A stretch of DNA of 64,000 bases from Pseudoalteromonas rubra (lineage in GTDB: Bacteria; Pseudomonadota; Gammaproteobacteria; Enterobacterales; Alteromonadaceae), in the NCBI RefSeq assembly GCF_005887095.1, contig NZ_PNCI01000001.1:1-64000 (forward strand), given 5' to 3'. The notes below the pieces were generated by a model, which did not search any database, was not told where the DNA came from, and worked only from the letters and a program-made list of their open reading frames with translations. A program made the position numbers and the translations under genes. This document shows positions 43,196 through 53,205 of this stretch, piece after piece. Each line of letters opens with the position of its first letter. Position 1 is the stretch's first letter.

Positions 43196-44554
43196 ATGTT
43201 GTCTTCAGAAGTATGCGCCAATGCGCGTAAAAGCCGGGATGCCCGCTTTGACGGTTTATTCTATGTCGCTGTTAAGAGTACCGGAATTTACTGTCGACCG
43301 ATCTGCCCTGCGCCCGCAGCGAAAGAGGGCAATGTTGAATATTACCAGCATGCACATAGTGCGGCGCAGGCCGGTTTCAGACCTTGCATCCGGTGCCGAC
43401 CTGATAGTGCGCCAGGGAGCTATGCGTGGTTGGGGACACAAACCACAGCTGTCAGGGCTAAGCGTTTGATAGATAGTGGCTTCCTGAGCATGGGGAGTGT
43501 AGAACAACTGGCAGAAAAGCTTGGAATAACGTCGCGTTACCTGAGTAAATTATATCAGCAGTATTATGGGATAGCGCCAAAACAATATGCGCTTTATAAG
43601 CAATGCGATCTTGCAAAACAGTTGTTACAGCAAACAAGCTTACCTGTCACTGAGATAGCGTACGCCTGCGGGTTTAACTCCCAGCGGCGCTTTAACGATG
43701 CATTCAGCAGGCTTTATCAGATCACCCCGTCGAGCTTGCGTCATGGTGCTCAGGCGAGTCGCCAGATTGAATTGATGATGTCATTTCGTCCGCCTTATAA
43801 CTGGCCTGCTCTGAGAGGTTTCTTGGCACATCGGCTGGTAACACCGCTTGAATGGTTAGATGATAAGGCGTATGGACGTAACTTTATGTTGGGTGATTAT
43901 CAAGGCCGCTTTACGGCCAGGTTTGACGCGCAAAACAATCGTTTTAAGGTCAGTATTGAGATCAATGATCTCAAAGGGTTGCCTCTGGTTGTGAGTAATA
44001 TTCGTCGCGTACTAGACCTGGATGCTGATACTGAGTTTATTAAATCGCACTTACGCCAGCAATGTCCCGATATGGCGTTGGAAGACGGCCTCAGGCTACC
44101 CGGGATATGGGCGCCTTTTGAGGCCGGTATTCGGGCAATACTGGGCCAGCAGATCAGTGTCGTTGCAGCAAAGAACTTGATGATCAAACTGGTGGAGCAG
44201 CTTGGCAACCAGCAGGCGGACGGCACGTTTCACTTTCCAAGTCCGCAGGCGATAGCAGGATCTGAACTGACATTTTTTAAAATGCCCGCACGTCGTAAAC
44301 TCGCTATTATTGCGTTGGCGCAGCACTACGCATCCGAGCCCGACTGTACACCCGAATCTTGGCTAGCAATCAAAGGAATAGGGCCCTGGACCGTAGACTA
44401 CGCTAAAATGCGTGGTCTGAGCGCACCTGATATCTATCTGGGTGGTGATTTAGGAGTACAAAAAGCGATTGACCGAGTGGGGCAGATAGACGTATCCGGT
44501 TGTGCCCCGTTCAGAAGTTATCTTACTTTTCAGTTATGGCAGCAGTTAGCATAA
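43196..44554 (+). CDS. alkA: Ada N-domain/AraC HTH fused to AlkA 3-methyladenine glycosylase
   Basis: A 452-residue repair and regulatory protein with three parts. Residues 1-70 are the Ada methyl-phosphotriester-sensing domain with Zn cysteines C33, C37, C64 and C67, in the same spacing (4, 27, 3) as E. coli Ada. Residues 85-180 are an AraC-type double HTH. Residues 190-450 are AlkA, with the helix-hairpin-helix GIKGIGPW-type motif and catalytic D401 (WTVDYAKM). Methylation of the first cysteine would switch on transcription, and the enzyme part removes alkylated purines. It is followed 28 bases later by ogt. It is probably self-regulated. Confidence 0.93.
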   Translation: MLSSEVCANARKSRDARFDGLFYVAVKSTGIYCRPICPAPAAKEGNVEYYQHAHSAAQAGFRPCIRCRPDSAPGSYAWLGTQTTAVRAKRLIDSGFLSMGSVEQLAEKLGITSRYLSKLYQQYYGIAPKQYALYKQCDLAKQLLQQTSLPVTEIAYACGFNSQRRFNDAFSRLYQITPSSLRHGAQASRQIELMMSFRPPYNWPALRGFLAHRLVTPLEWLDDKAYGRNFMLGDYQGRFTARFDAQNNRFKVSIEINDLKGLPLVVSNIRRVLDLDADTEFIKSHLRQQCPDMALEDGLRLPGIWAPFEAGIRAILGQQISVVAAKNLMIKLVEQLGNQQADGTFHFPSPQAIAGSELTFFKMPARRKLAIIALAQHYASEPDCTPESWLAIKGIGPWTVDYAKMRGLSAPDIYLGGDLGVQKAIDRVGQIDVSGCAPFRSYLTFQLWQQLA

Positions 44555-44582
44555 GCCAGCATGATTTCAGTGGAGCAAAACT

Positions 44583-45047
44583 ATGATGGTTCAAACACAT
44601 TTGACAAGCCCGGTAGGCGAGATCACTTTACAGGCGAGTGATAAGGGGCTTTCCTATGTCGGCTTTGCGCCCAAAACACGATTGCCAGAAGGGACTAACT
44701 CGCACCTTGATCAAGCATGTGTTCAATTAACGGAGTACTTTGATGGTCAACGTAAACGCTTTGAAGTCATGTTGGATACGCAAGGTACTCCTTTTCAGCA
44801 GGCCGTTTGGCGATTGCTGTGTGATATTCCTTTTGGTGAAACCAATACCTATGGCTGGATGGCAACAGCGCTAAACAATCCCAAAGCCGTCAGGGCCGTT
44901 GGTGCGGCAAATGGCAAGAACCCAATTAGCATTATTGTTCCTTGCCACAGGATCATAGGCGCAAATGGTAAACTAACAGGGTATGCCGGTGGATTGGACA
45001 GAAAATCATGGTTGCTTGCCCATGAGGGGATAAAAATTACCCAGTAA
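44583..45047 (+). CDS. ogt: methylated-DNA-[protein]-cysteine S-methyltransferase
   Basis: A 154-residue suicide repair protein that takes methyl groups from O6-methylguanine and O4-methylthymine. The active motif is IVPCHRIIG with C121. The DNA-binding helix (FQQAVWRLLCDIPFGET) and the C-terminal GYAGGLDRKSWLLAHE are standard. It sits 28 bases after the Ada-N/AlkA gene and forms with it a compact adaptive-response unit. Confidence 0.95.
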   Translation: MMVQTHLTSPVGEITLQASDKGLSYVGFAPKTRLPEGTNSHLDQACVQLTEYFDGQRKRFEVMLDTQGTPFQQAVWRLLCDIPFGETNTYGWMATALNNPKAVRAVGAANGKNPISIIVPCHRIIGANGKLTGYAGGLDRKSWLLAHEGIKITQ

Positions 45048-45119
45048 TGTTTGCGCCGCGTAGCCAAGCCATCAGGTGGGTTATATACTAAGAGAAAGCC
45101 CGACTTAAAGTCAGTTTTA

Positions 45120-45950
45120 ATGCGATTTATTTTATTCTCTTTGTTGTTTTTGTTTGTTTCTCACCAGGCCAACGCAAAAGTGTCTGTCAGATTGTGTTAT
45201 GAGGATAAGCATATCCCACCTTTCTTTTTGGGCAATGGGCTGGATGTACCCAGAGAAAACCCGGGAGCGACCATTGAGATTTTACGCCTGCTTGAGACTC
45301 GGGTTGGCGGTGTGCAATTTGAATTTGTCCGTAAACCCTGGCAGCGTTGCCTTTATGAAATTAAACGAAATCGGGTGGATGCGGTTATCGCCAGCTATCG
45401 TCCTGCTCGGGAGTCTTTTTTGTCTTACCCGCTTAATGAAGACGGGTCGCCGAACACACTTAGCTCAATCAGTCGGCTGGGAACCTGTTTGGTTGGCATG
45501 ACACAATTGAAAACAGCCATGAGCACCCAGCACTATCCGATTAATCTTGCTGTGCCTAGGGGTTACTCGGTGGCTGACTCTGTTGGCAGTGATAAATACA
45601 CCATACTGAATACCGACTCCCAAAGTGATGCCTTTGAGCTTGTGCTAAAGGGCAAAGTACACGGTACCTTTGGCTTGTGCCAGGTCGATGGCAAAGCGGT
45701 ATCTGCATTCCCTTATCGTCGCCAATTAGAAGCCGTTTATCCACCTTTAGACATCAGTTTTGGTTATCTTACGTTTTCCAAACAGTTCAGAGAGCAACAT
45801 AGTGACACGGCACTTGCCCTGTGGTCCTCGTTGAGTACCACTGAGCTTCATCATATTTATATTGCGTATATAAACAGGCAAAGTTATCCCGGTGATGCAC
45901 AAGATAGCAGTAAGTTGCCTTCGCGGCCGTTATGGCATGTGTTTGAGTAA
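45120..45950 (+). CDS. periplasmic solute-binding protein (SBP family 3 type)
   Basis: A 276-residue protein. The signal peptide (residues 1-19, HQANA-K) is followed by an SBP-type fold (VRLCYEDKHIPPFF, GATIEILRLLETRVG, FVRKPWQRCLYEIKRNRVDAVI). Start is ATG at 45120; the longer frame at 45051 would bury the signal peptide. No transporter membrane genes are near. Orphan binding protein like the one at 3058, with unknown ligand. Confidence 0.82.
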   Translation: MRFILFSLLFLFVSHQANAKVSVRLCYEDKHIPPFFLGNGLDVPRENPGATIEILRLLETRVGGVQFEFVRKPWQRCLYEIKRNRVDAVIASYRPARESFLSYPLNEDGSPNTLSSISRLGTCLVGMTQLKTAMSTQHYPINLAVPRGYSVADSVGSDKYTILNTDSQSDAFELVLKGKVHGTFGLCQVDGKAVSAFPYRRQLEAVYPPLDISFGYLTFSKQFREQHSDTALALWSSLSTTELHHIYIAYINRQSYPGDAQDSSKLPSRPLWHVFE

Positions 45951-46013
45951 GCTGGCTAATCTGTGGCAGTTTGGGTAGACTATCGCGAATTTTTAGCGGC
46001 TGATACATAAACC

Positions 46014-46595
46014 ATGGCGCAATTATACTTTTACTATTCAGCAATGAATGCTGGTAAATCCACGACGCTTTTGCAGTCTGCATTTAACTACCGAGAACGG
46101 GGAATGAATCCGTTTATACTTACCGCGGCACTTGACGACCGCGCTGGTGTAGGCAAAGTCGCCTCTCGTATTGGCCTTGAAGCTGACGCGCATACTTATG
46201 AGCCAGCCACGGAGCTGTTAAGCCTAATCAACAAACACCATGATGAGCAATCGCTGGACTGTATCCTGGTGGATGAAAGCCAGTTTCTAAGTAAGCAGCA
46301 GGTTTCACAGTTGACCGATGTAGTCGATTTATTGGGTATACCCGTACTTTGCTACGGGCTAAGAACCGATTTTCGTGGCGAGTTATTCGAAGGGGCACAG
46401 TACTTGCTCGCCTGGGCGGATAAACTAATTGAACTCAAAACAGTTTGTCATTGCGGCCGTAAGGCGAACCATGTGTTACGACTAGACGCCTCGGGACGCG
46501 CGATTGCGGATGGTGCTCAGGTTGAAATTGGTGGCAATGATCGTTATGTATCTGTTTGTCGCAAACATTACAAGGCAGAGCTCAATAAGCTTTGA
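46014..46595 (+). CDS. tdk: thymidine kinase
   Basis: A 193-residue type II thymidine kinase for salvage of thymidine to dTMP. P-loop SAMNAGKST (9-17), catalytic E88 in LVDESQFL, and the structural zinc cysteines in VCHCG and SVCRKHY are all present. Length is normal. The ATG lies 63 bp after the solute-binding protein gene. It is convergent with rlmF. Confidence 0.97.
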   Translation: MAQLYFYYSAMNAGKSTTLLQSAFNYRERGMNPFILTAALDDRAGVGKVASRIGLEADAHTYEPATELLSLINKHHDEQSLDCILVDESQFLSKQQVSQLTDVVDLLGIPVLCYGLRTDFRGELFEGAQYLLAWADKLIELKTVCHCGRKANHVLRLDASGRAIADGAQVEIGGNDRYVSVCRKHYKAELNKL

Positions 46596-46609
46596 GCACT
46601 GCCCTGATT

Positions 46610-47515
46610 TTAAAAGCGCCAGGCGATAAAGCGGCTGACCTTCTGGCCCTGCTGCATCTCGATAACTCTGATATCGCTTGGCTTGACAGCTTGCAGGGCT
46701 TTTTTTAACGCCGCCAGGTTGTCTTTTTTGGACACCAGTGAAGTAAACCAGCCTACCTGCTCTGCGAACATCTGACTTTCTTCGATCATGGTTTTGATAA
46801 ACGCCAGTTCGCCACCCGGGCACCAGAGTTCAGGGGCGTGACCACCAAAATTCAATTTAGCGTTTTGTGGTACTTTACCTAAGTTACGCCATTTTCTCGC
46901 CGTGCCCGCCTGTGCTGCTTGTTCACTCTCATGAAACGGCGGATTACACAATGTCAGCTGGTAATAATCTTTTGCAGAGATAACCCCGCGAAAAATCGCA
47001 CGTTCATCTTTTTGCTGTTTGATTTTAATGCCCAGCCCATTTGCTTTGGCTATGGTCTGCGCCACCGACACTGCCATCGGGTTGATGTCGGAACCCGTAA
47101 ATTGCCAGCCATATTCTGCCTGACCTATCAAGGGGTAGATCAAGTTTGCACCAGTACCAATATCAAGGCAGCGGACCTGTTTACCCGTCGGGGGAGTCCC
47201 CTGATTATCATCGGCCAGTAAGTCCGCCAAGGCATGAATATAATCTGCACGTCCGGGCACCGGCGGGCACAGGAAAGGCTCTGGTAGCTGCCAGAACTTG
47301 ACGCCATAGTCACAGCAAAGAAGTGCCTGATTTAACGCAATGATAGCCGCTCGATCGGCAAAGTCTATGGTGTCTTCTCCACGAGGATTAGTGATGAGGT
47401 ACTGCTTTAATGCCGGGTTTGCAATACAAAGCTGGGCGAAATCGTAGCCCTGTCGGTGTTTATTTCTGACGTGCATTGGGTATGTGTCAATTCTCTTACT
47501 TGGTGGATTGCGCAT
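46610..47515 (-). CDS. rlmF: 23S rRNA (adenine-1618-N6)-methyltransferase
   Basis: A 301-residue SAM-dependent methyltransferase that modifies A1618 of 23S rRNA. The SAM site (LDIGTGANLIYPLIG) and the amino-methyltransferase motif NPPF (191-194, NPPFHESE) are present. The N-terminal half is typical of RlmF (FLCPPVPGRADYIH). An alternative ATG at 47476 would begin at MHVRNKH, also close to homologues. It is convergent with tdk. Confidence 0.95.
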   Translation of the reverse strand: MRNPPSKRIDTYPMHVRNKHRQGYDFAQLCIANPALKQYLITNPRGEDTIDFADRAAIIALNQALLCCDYGVKFWQLPEPFLCPPVPGRADYIHALADLLADDNQGTPPTGKQVRCLDIGTGANLIYPLIGQAEYGWQFTGSDINPMAVSVAQTIAKANGLGIKIKQQKDERAIFRGVISAKDYYQLTLCNPPFHESEQAAQAGTARKWRNLGKVPQNAKLNFGGHAPELWCPGGELAFIKTMIEESQMFAEQVGWFTSLVSKKDNLAALKKALQAVKPSDIRVIEMQQGQKVSRFIAWRF

Positions 47516-47626
47516 TATATCTAAATTCTGCTGCTCGCGCCGCTACTTTACCGAAGTAAGCAGGCATCAGGTACAAGCCGGCGTGCTTGCGATGACTATG
47601 ACTGGCTGGTACGATGAGTTTAAACA

Positions 47627-48550
47627 ATGATGAATTTATCTCACATGATCAAGCAAAACTCTCTCTATGTGTCAGTGTCTGATGGACACCGGTTGCATCT
47701 TCGCCATATCTACCATGAGCAGGCAAAGGGGCCGGCGGTGTTGATGTTGCACGGTGCCGTAGAGAACGGAAAGATTTTTTACACCCATAGTAATAAAGGG
47801 CTTGCCCCTTTTCTGGCAGAGCAGGGTTATCAGTGCTTTGTGGCTGATTTGCGCGGCAGAGGAGACAGCAAGCCGGCCATCAGCAAGGAAGACAGGCATG
47901 GGCAGACTGAATCTATCATTGAGGATATTCCCGCCATTTTGCGATATATCACAAAAGTAACAGGTAAACGTCCACAGTTTTGGGTTGCTCACTCCTGGGG
48001 GGGCGTGCTGCTAAACAGTGTACTGGCTCGGTTTGAGCAAGAGAGCGAACATGTCAGTGCTTGTGTTTACTTTGGGACAAAACGTAGCCTGTATAATCGC
48101 CATCCAGAAAAGTTGCTCAAAGCCAATCTGATCTGGTACACACTGGCGTTTTGGCAGGTCAAAAAGCATGGCTATCTTCCGGCTCGGCGGCTTAAATGGG
48201 GGTCGGACAATGAGACGCGTAAGTCTCACGCACAAAGCGTACAGTGGGCAAAGCGAAAACCCTGGGTTGATAGTGATGATGGTTTTGACTATGCGGCAGC
48301 ACTTAAGGACCGTGCGCTACCGCCGACTTTGCATATAGCAGGAGTCAAAGATAAGGCACTTGCGCAGCCCATTGACATTAAAAAGTTTATGGCTGAGTCA
48401 GGCACTGGGATTCAGGAGATCAAAGTGTATGGCCGGCGCTATGGTCATCAGCATGATTATGATCACATCAATATGCTGACCCATAGTGGTGCGCGTCAGG
48501 ATCAGTTTTCAGACCTGTTGGCCTGGTTTGAACAATACAAAGAAGCCTGA
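47627..48550 (+). CDS. alpha/beta hydrolase
   Basis: A 307-residue hydrolase. The nucleophile elbow is AHSWGG with S123; the oxyanion region is LMLHGAVENG, the acid is probably Asp in IAGVKDKALA, and a histidine near the C-terminus lies in HDYDHINML. No signal peptide. Substrate is unknown. The stop codon abuts the stop of the convergent TPR-sulfotransferase gene (48550/48551). Confidence 0.85.
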   Translation: MMNLSHMIKQNSLYVSVSDGHRLHLRHIYHEQAKGPAVLMLHGAVENGKIFYTHSNKGLAPFLAEQGYQCFVADLRGRGDSKPAISKEDRHGQTESIIEDIPAILRYITKVTGKRPQFWVAHSWGGVLLNSVLARFEQESEHVSACVYFGTKRSLYNRHPEKLLKANLIWYTLAFWQVKKHGYLPARRLKWGSDNETRKSHAQSVQWAKRKPWVDSDDGFDYAAALKDRALPPTLHIAGVKDKALAQPIDIKKFMAESGTGIQEIKVYGRRYGHQHDYDHINMLTHSGARQDQFSDLLAWFEQYKEA

Positions 48551-50011
48551 TCACACAGGCGACTTAGCACCAGGTTGCTCCATCGCCAGTTCCTTATTTA
48601 TCTGTGGCTCGAATTTTTTCCAGTTTATCAGAGGCGCAGAATTCAAGGGTTTGCGAACCTGTGCCTTGCTCAGTGTTGTGACCACTTTGTGGCTTTTGTA
48701 GAACTCCATACACTCAGGCTCGTATTTTTGGTACATAAAATTCAATGCCTTTCTAATCTCTCGCTCGGGTTCCTCAAGTAGCTTTTCATAACTTATAGTG
48801 TGAATATTACGAGGCAACATAGCTTTAAAATGCGACATCACATCATCGGTCATATCGCTGTATAGCTGGTATTCCTGCAAAGAGCAGAAGTAGGGCTCAT
48901 CTTCGGCAAAATGATTGCTATAGACCGACCAGGCATTGGGCATAAACTCTCTGGTCATATGTATAAAACGAGCGTCAGGAAACATTCTGTAGATCAGGCC
49001 AATATTCTGAAAATTGGCCGGTAACTTGTTTATAACGGCTTCTTCAGCCACACGATGTCGCTTAATTTCATCAACGTACAAATTACGGCAATGATCGAGC
49101 ATAGAGGTGCTGAGTGTTTTAACACAGTCTGGAAACGGGGCTTCGTTACGCATACTCAGGTAGGGCACAATATCGTCACTGATCACCGTACTCTCACCCA
49201 TTGAGCCTACTTGCGAATGTTGGATCAGCATTTGTTCCAGCAAGGTAGACCCAGTCCGAGGCAGGCCGACGATAAACACGGGTGTAAAAGTTGCTTTTAC
49301 TTTATCCGCTGATTTGCCAAAGAAGTCTTGGTCAAATATCTGCTTTAGGTACTCGAAGAAAGGTTGCATGGCAGATGTGTGGAAATCACACATTTGGAGT
49401 TGGGCTGAATTCGCTTGCTGATAATGGCTGAACGCAGTGTCTACATCTGATAATTTCTCGTAGGCCTTTGCTTTAGCGTAATGAACAACTATATGTACCC
49501 TGGGATTGTCGATATCGGTATCCAGTGAATCTAACAGTGCCAGATAGTCATTGAGCTTCTCGCCCTCGGTCAGTGTGATCAACTCGTGGATCATAAATAC
49601 GGTAATCGCCGAATGAGGGCAGGATAAGCCTGCCTCGAAAACATTGCGAGCATTGTCAATAAAGCCATAGTCCAGATAAAACTGGCCTAAATGATAATGG
49701 GCCTGTGCATTATGTCTCGCAACGCTCAACGTATATTCGAGTACGGTTTTCGCATCAACGGGCGAGCCGACGGCAATAAACGCATCGGCCAGAGCATATA
49801 ACGGATCGAGCATTTTGGGTAAATGTTCGCATGCGCGCTTCAAATAGTATATGGCGTTGTCATATTGCTCTAATCGCATACAGATCCTGCCAAGGCCAAA
49901 CAAGGCTTTGCCATTTTTGGGATTCTGTTTCAGGACTTGTTTGAACATGAACTCGGCTTCGCGTAAGCGATTTTCTTCGAGTAATTCTGAGGCTCTTTCT
50001 AGCAGTAGCAT
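48551..50011 (-). CDS. TPR-repeat sulfotransferase
   Basis: A 486-residue protein. Residues 1-215 are TPR-type repeats (EAEFMFKQVLKQNPKNGKAL, AIYYLKRACE). Residues 230-470 are a sulfotransferase with the PAPS-binding P-loop (GLPRTGSTLLEQML) and a later motif DARFIHMTREFMPNAWSVY. Such fusions transfer sulfate to proteins, sugars or small molecules; the acceptor is not known. It lies directly after the TonB receptor gene on the same strand, with a terminator between. Confidence 0.88.
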   Translation of the reverse strand: MLLLERASELLEENRLREAEFMFKQVLKQNPKNGKALFGLGRICMRLEQYDNAIYYLKRACEHLPKMLDPLYALADAFIAVGSPVDAKTVLEYTLSVARHNAQAHYHLGQFYLDYGFIDNARNVFEAGLSCPHSAITVFMIHELITLTEGEKLNDYLALLDSLDTDIDNPRVHIVVHYAKAKAYEKLSDVDTAFSHYQQANSAQLQMCDFHTSAMQPFFEYLKQIFDQDFFGKSADKVKATFTPVFIVGLPRTGSTLLEQMLIQHSQVGSMGESTVISDDIVPYLSMRNEAPFPDCVKTLSTSMLDHCRNLYVDEIKRHRVAEEAVINKLPANFQNIGLIYRMFPDARFIHMTREFMPNAWSVYSNHFAEDEPYFCSLQEYQLYSDMTDDVMSHFKAMLPRNIHTISYEKLLEEPEREIRKALNFMYQKYEPECMEFYKSHKVVTTLSKAQVRKPLNSAPLINWKKFEPQINKELAMEQPGAKSPV

Positions 50012-50048
50012 GTGGTTTTAAAAAAGTTTTGCATACATGATAGAAATA

Positions 50049-50082
50049 AAAAGGGGAAATAGCTATAGCTACTTCCCCCTTT
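50049..50082 (-). terminator. terminator after the TonB receptor gene
   Basis: On the minus strand an imperfect stem (AAAGGGGGAAGTAGCT/AGCTATTTCCCCTTT) is followed by TTATTTC. It lies just downstream of the receptor stop (50105) and before the sulfotransferase gene. Confidence 0.82.
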
Positions 50083-50104
50083 GTTTCTGGGTTACAGTAA
50101 GTCG

Positions 50105-52765
50105 TTAGAATGTGTAGGTTGCTTTCACATAGTAGAAGCCGCCATTGATCCCAAATGGTGAAGTTTCGTAGTAGATACCACCCCAATTGTTTGCAGGAGT
50201 CAGTTCTGTGGCACCGTCCTCCAGGAAGTCGACCACTTTCTCAGCATCCTGATCAAAGATATTGTTTGCACCGACAGTCAGACTGATGTTTTCGGTAGCA
50301 AAATAAGTCAGCTCAGCGTCAAATGTGAAGTTAGGATCGGCCATGATAGCAGTTGCATCATAGTCTACGTGTACACCCTGATACTCACCATAATAGTTGT
50401 AACGAATGAAGCCCGAGAAGTCTTCCCACTGTTGCGTCCAGGTGTAGGTCGCTCTGTGTTGTGGTAAGTCTTTTTCCAAACGCGCTACCTTGAAGGCACC
50501 GGTAATGTCTGAGAACTTATCAACTTCCGTTTCATTCCAGTTATATGCAGCACTGAATGTCGCAAAGCCACCTAACAGATCCATAGAATAGTTTGCAACT
50601 ATATCTACACCCTGAGTTGTGGTGTCGAAGTCGTTAGTAAAGAAGGAGACCTGTGCCAGACTATCTACATTTGGAACGCCATCCGCTTTCAATGCCGCTT
50701 TTTGTTCAAGAGTTAAATCGATTTTGTTCGACTGGCTCAGACGGTCTTCAACCTCGATGTTGTAGTAGTCTATGGTCAGGAACAAATCTCCCGACTGATA
50801 GACAGCACCAAAGGTGTAGCTCTGTGATTCCTCTGGTTGTAATTCGCTACCGCCAAGTAGCTGTGAAACTGGGTTGGTGGGCGGTAATAGCGCAGAGTCG
50901 ACCAGTACACCGCTGCTCAGGTTAGTTTGAACGTTACTAACATTAGCCTGACCAACTGTGGGGGCACGGAAACCTGTGCTAAGTGAACCACGCAGTGCAA
51001 GGTCCTCTGTAACGTGATATTGCCAGGTTACCTTGTAGTTGGTTGTTGATCCAAAGGTATCGTAGTCCTCGTAGCGTAGTGCCCAGCCCATCAGGAACTC
51101 TTCGGTAAACGGCGTTTCAATATCAATATAGGCTGCGTAGCTACGACGTGAGAACTCGCCGCCTTGTGAGGGCTTAAAGCCAGGGAAACCGTTGGAACCT
51201 ATGCCGAAACCTTGCTGTGTCAAAGGCCCTGCGATAAACGAAGCTTCATCACCTGGGATAACCTCGAAGGTTTCTTCTTTCCACTCCAGGCCACCTGCCA
51301 CGTTGACATCGTAAGCCAGGCCAAAGTCATAACCTTTTGAAAAATCAGCGTTGAAGTTCTTTTCAAGTTGAATGTATTTGCCTGGGCTGAACTCCATTGG
51401 CGTGTCTGGACCCATAGAGGCATTGATGGTGTTGGTAATGAAGTAACGAGATTCGTTACGGCCTACTGAGCCGCTGAAGTCATAATATGCTCCTTCCATA
51501 AAACCGTCTGTAAACTCACCTTTGGTACCAATAGTGAGAGACGTATCAGTGATGTTACCACCGAAGAAAGGCGTGAAACCGGCAGGCAGTATGTTGTTGA
51601 ACGCAAAACAGTTTGCTGCGGCAAGCGAGTCCAGAGCAGCCTGATCCGGCAAGCCGTTAGCCTGCAACTCTACAACCGGACAGCTGATTTGCTGGTCGTA
51701 GCCGTCTAATGAACCCACTAAAACCGTTGGCGTCGCTGCATCCCAAGCAGCTTGCTGTGCTTCATCAGTTGGGTGACGTCGGGTCGGCGTGCCATTAACG
51801 TTGCGGATCACACCGCCATATACCTGTGGGCGTGTAGTTGGGTTACGATAGTAGAAGCCGCCTTTCACATCCCGCTCTGAATAGTTACCAAACATGTAAA
51901 ACTGTGAGTCGTTGGTCAACTCAAGTCCGACATTACCAAACAAGGTGATGTCGTCGTTGATTTCTGGCGCACCCCATACCTGAGCCGGATCTCTCACTCC
52001 TTCTAAACCGGCATCCATAAAGGCTTGCGCATCCGGCCGTTGCACGCTTCGACTGGTTGGGTCGGCTTCTTTATACTGGAAACTCAAGTTTGCGAAGCCT
52101 TGATCTGTGAACGGCAGGCCTATGTTACCTTCTACCGTAGTTGTATCACCGTCGCCTTCATAGTATTGCCCTTGTTTGACGGAGATACTGCCGCCTTCAG
52201 AGGCATCTTTAAGTACAAAGTTGAGTACCCCTGCGATGGCATCGGAACCATACTGTGCAGCAGCACCATCACGCAAAACTTCAACTTGCTTAAGTGCAAT
52301 ACTGGGGATAACGGAAATGTCCGGGCCCTGAGCACCGTCGTTAATGCCTCCGCCCAAAAATGCGATAACAGAAGAGCGGTGACGGCGTTTGCCGTTGAGT
52401 AATATTAAAGTTGAGTCTGCCGGCAGACCACGCAGGTTAGCTGGGCGTACCAAGCTGGCTGCATCACTAATTGGGTTAGCGTGAACGTTCAGTGAGGGCA
52501 CCGAGCCTTTAAGCAATTCCAGCATGTCGTCGCCACCTGCTTTACTCAGGTCGTCGCCACCAATAATGTCGATTGGTACGGGTGAATCACCCACGGAACG
52601 CGGTGCTGCGCGGGAGCCTACAACCGCAATTTTCTCAATTTTTTTGTTTTCGGCGCCAGCGTCAGCCTCTTCTGCCTGAACACTGGTGACAGCCAATCCC
52701 ATTGTTGCAGTTGACGCCAAAGCAAATTTAATCGCACGACTTAGCGCATGTGTTTGTAGTTTCAT
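50105..52765 (-). CDS. TonB-dependent receptor
   Basis: An 886-residue outer-membrane receptor. Signal peptide (ends VQA-E), TonB-box-like KIEKIAVVGSRAAPR, plug domain (DGAAAQYGSDAIAGVLNFVLKD), barrel and C-terminal aromatic (KATYTF). The start at 52765 follows GGGGAA; the longer frame from 52795 lacks a site. The plug type with LRGLPADSTLILLNGKRRH is common in marine Alteromonadales for organic nutrients. The ligand is unknown; the neighbouring sulfotransferase gives no firm clue. Confidence 0.93.
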   Translation of the reverse strand: MKLQTHALSRAIKFALASTATMGLAVTSVQAEEADAGAENKKIEKIAVVGSRAAPRSVGDSPVPIDIIGGDDLSKAGGDDMLELLKGSVPSLNVHANPISDAASLVRPANLRGLPADSTLILLNGKRRHRSSVIAFLGGGINDGAQGPDISVIPSIALKQVEVLRDGAAAQYGSDAIAGVLNFVLKDASEGGSISVKQGQYYEGDGDTTTVEGNIGLPFTDQGFANLSFQYKEADPTSRSVQRPDAQAFMDAGLEGVRDPAQVWGAPEINDDITLFGNVGLELTNDSQFYMFGNYSERDVKGGFYYRNPTTRPQVYGGVIRNVNGTPTRRHPTDEAQQAAWDAATPTVLVGSLDGYDQQISCPVVELQANGLPDQAALDSLAAANCFAFNNILPAGFTPFFGGNITDTSLTIGTKGEFTDGFMEGAYYDFSGSVGRNESRYFITNTINASMGPDTPMEFSPGKYIQLEKNFNADFSKGYDFGLAYDVNVAGGLEWKEETFEVIPGDEASFIAGPLTQQGFGIGSNGFPGFKPSQGGEFSRRSYAAYIDIETPFTEEFLMGWALRYEDYDTFGSTTNYKVTWQYHVTEDLALRGSLSTGFRAPTVGQANVSNVQTNLSSGVLVDSALLPPTNPVSQLLGGSELQPEESQSYTFGAVYQSGDLFLTIDYYNIEVEDRLSQSNKIDLTLEQKAALKADGVPNVDSLAQVSFFTNDFDTTTQGVDIVANYSMDLLGGFATFSAAYNWNETEVDKFSDITGAFKVARLEKDLPQHRATYTWTQQWEDFSGFIRYNYYGEYQGVHVDYDATAIMADPNFTFDAELTYFATENISLTVGANNIFDQDAEKVVDFLEDGATELTPANNWGGIYYETSPFGINGGFYYVKATYTF

Positions 52766-53205
52766 CCTGTTTCCCCAGATATTATATGTTGTCATAATTC
52801 ACAATATACATAACTTGCATCTAGTTTTTTAACTAGGTGTGTACTCACCATTAAAGATAATTGCAAATATGTTCACTGCACAGTTAAAGGTAGCAGTGAA
52901 TTTTACAAGGTCAAATTTTCCAGTAACTTTTTGTTTGTGGTGCAAAAAATGAGCTTTCCCGTGGTTTTTTTAGGTACTGAGTAAGTTGAAATAAACTCAC
53001 TAAATTCGCATTATTGCGTATTTTGCTGTGATTCTTGGGTGGGATACTCAAAACATGCCTTGTTAAAAGCTTCATCTTGTTAGCTGCATTGAGTGGTGAG
53101 GTTTCACTCTGTCTGTAAAATGTGACAGCGTGGTTGTCTCTCTAAGCGTGCTAACGCCACGTTTTTATTTCTGCTAGTATTGGGGGTACTAAGGTTCCCC
53201 CAAGT
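52766..53205. other. intergenic stretch, no gene seen
   Basis: These 440 bp between the divergent TonB receptor and LETM1-like genes hold at least two promoters. I see no repeat unit, RNA gene or recognisable operator in them. Confidence 0.4.
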
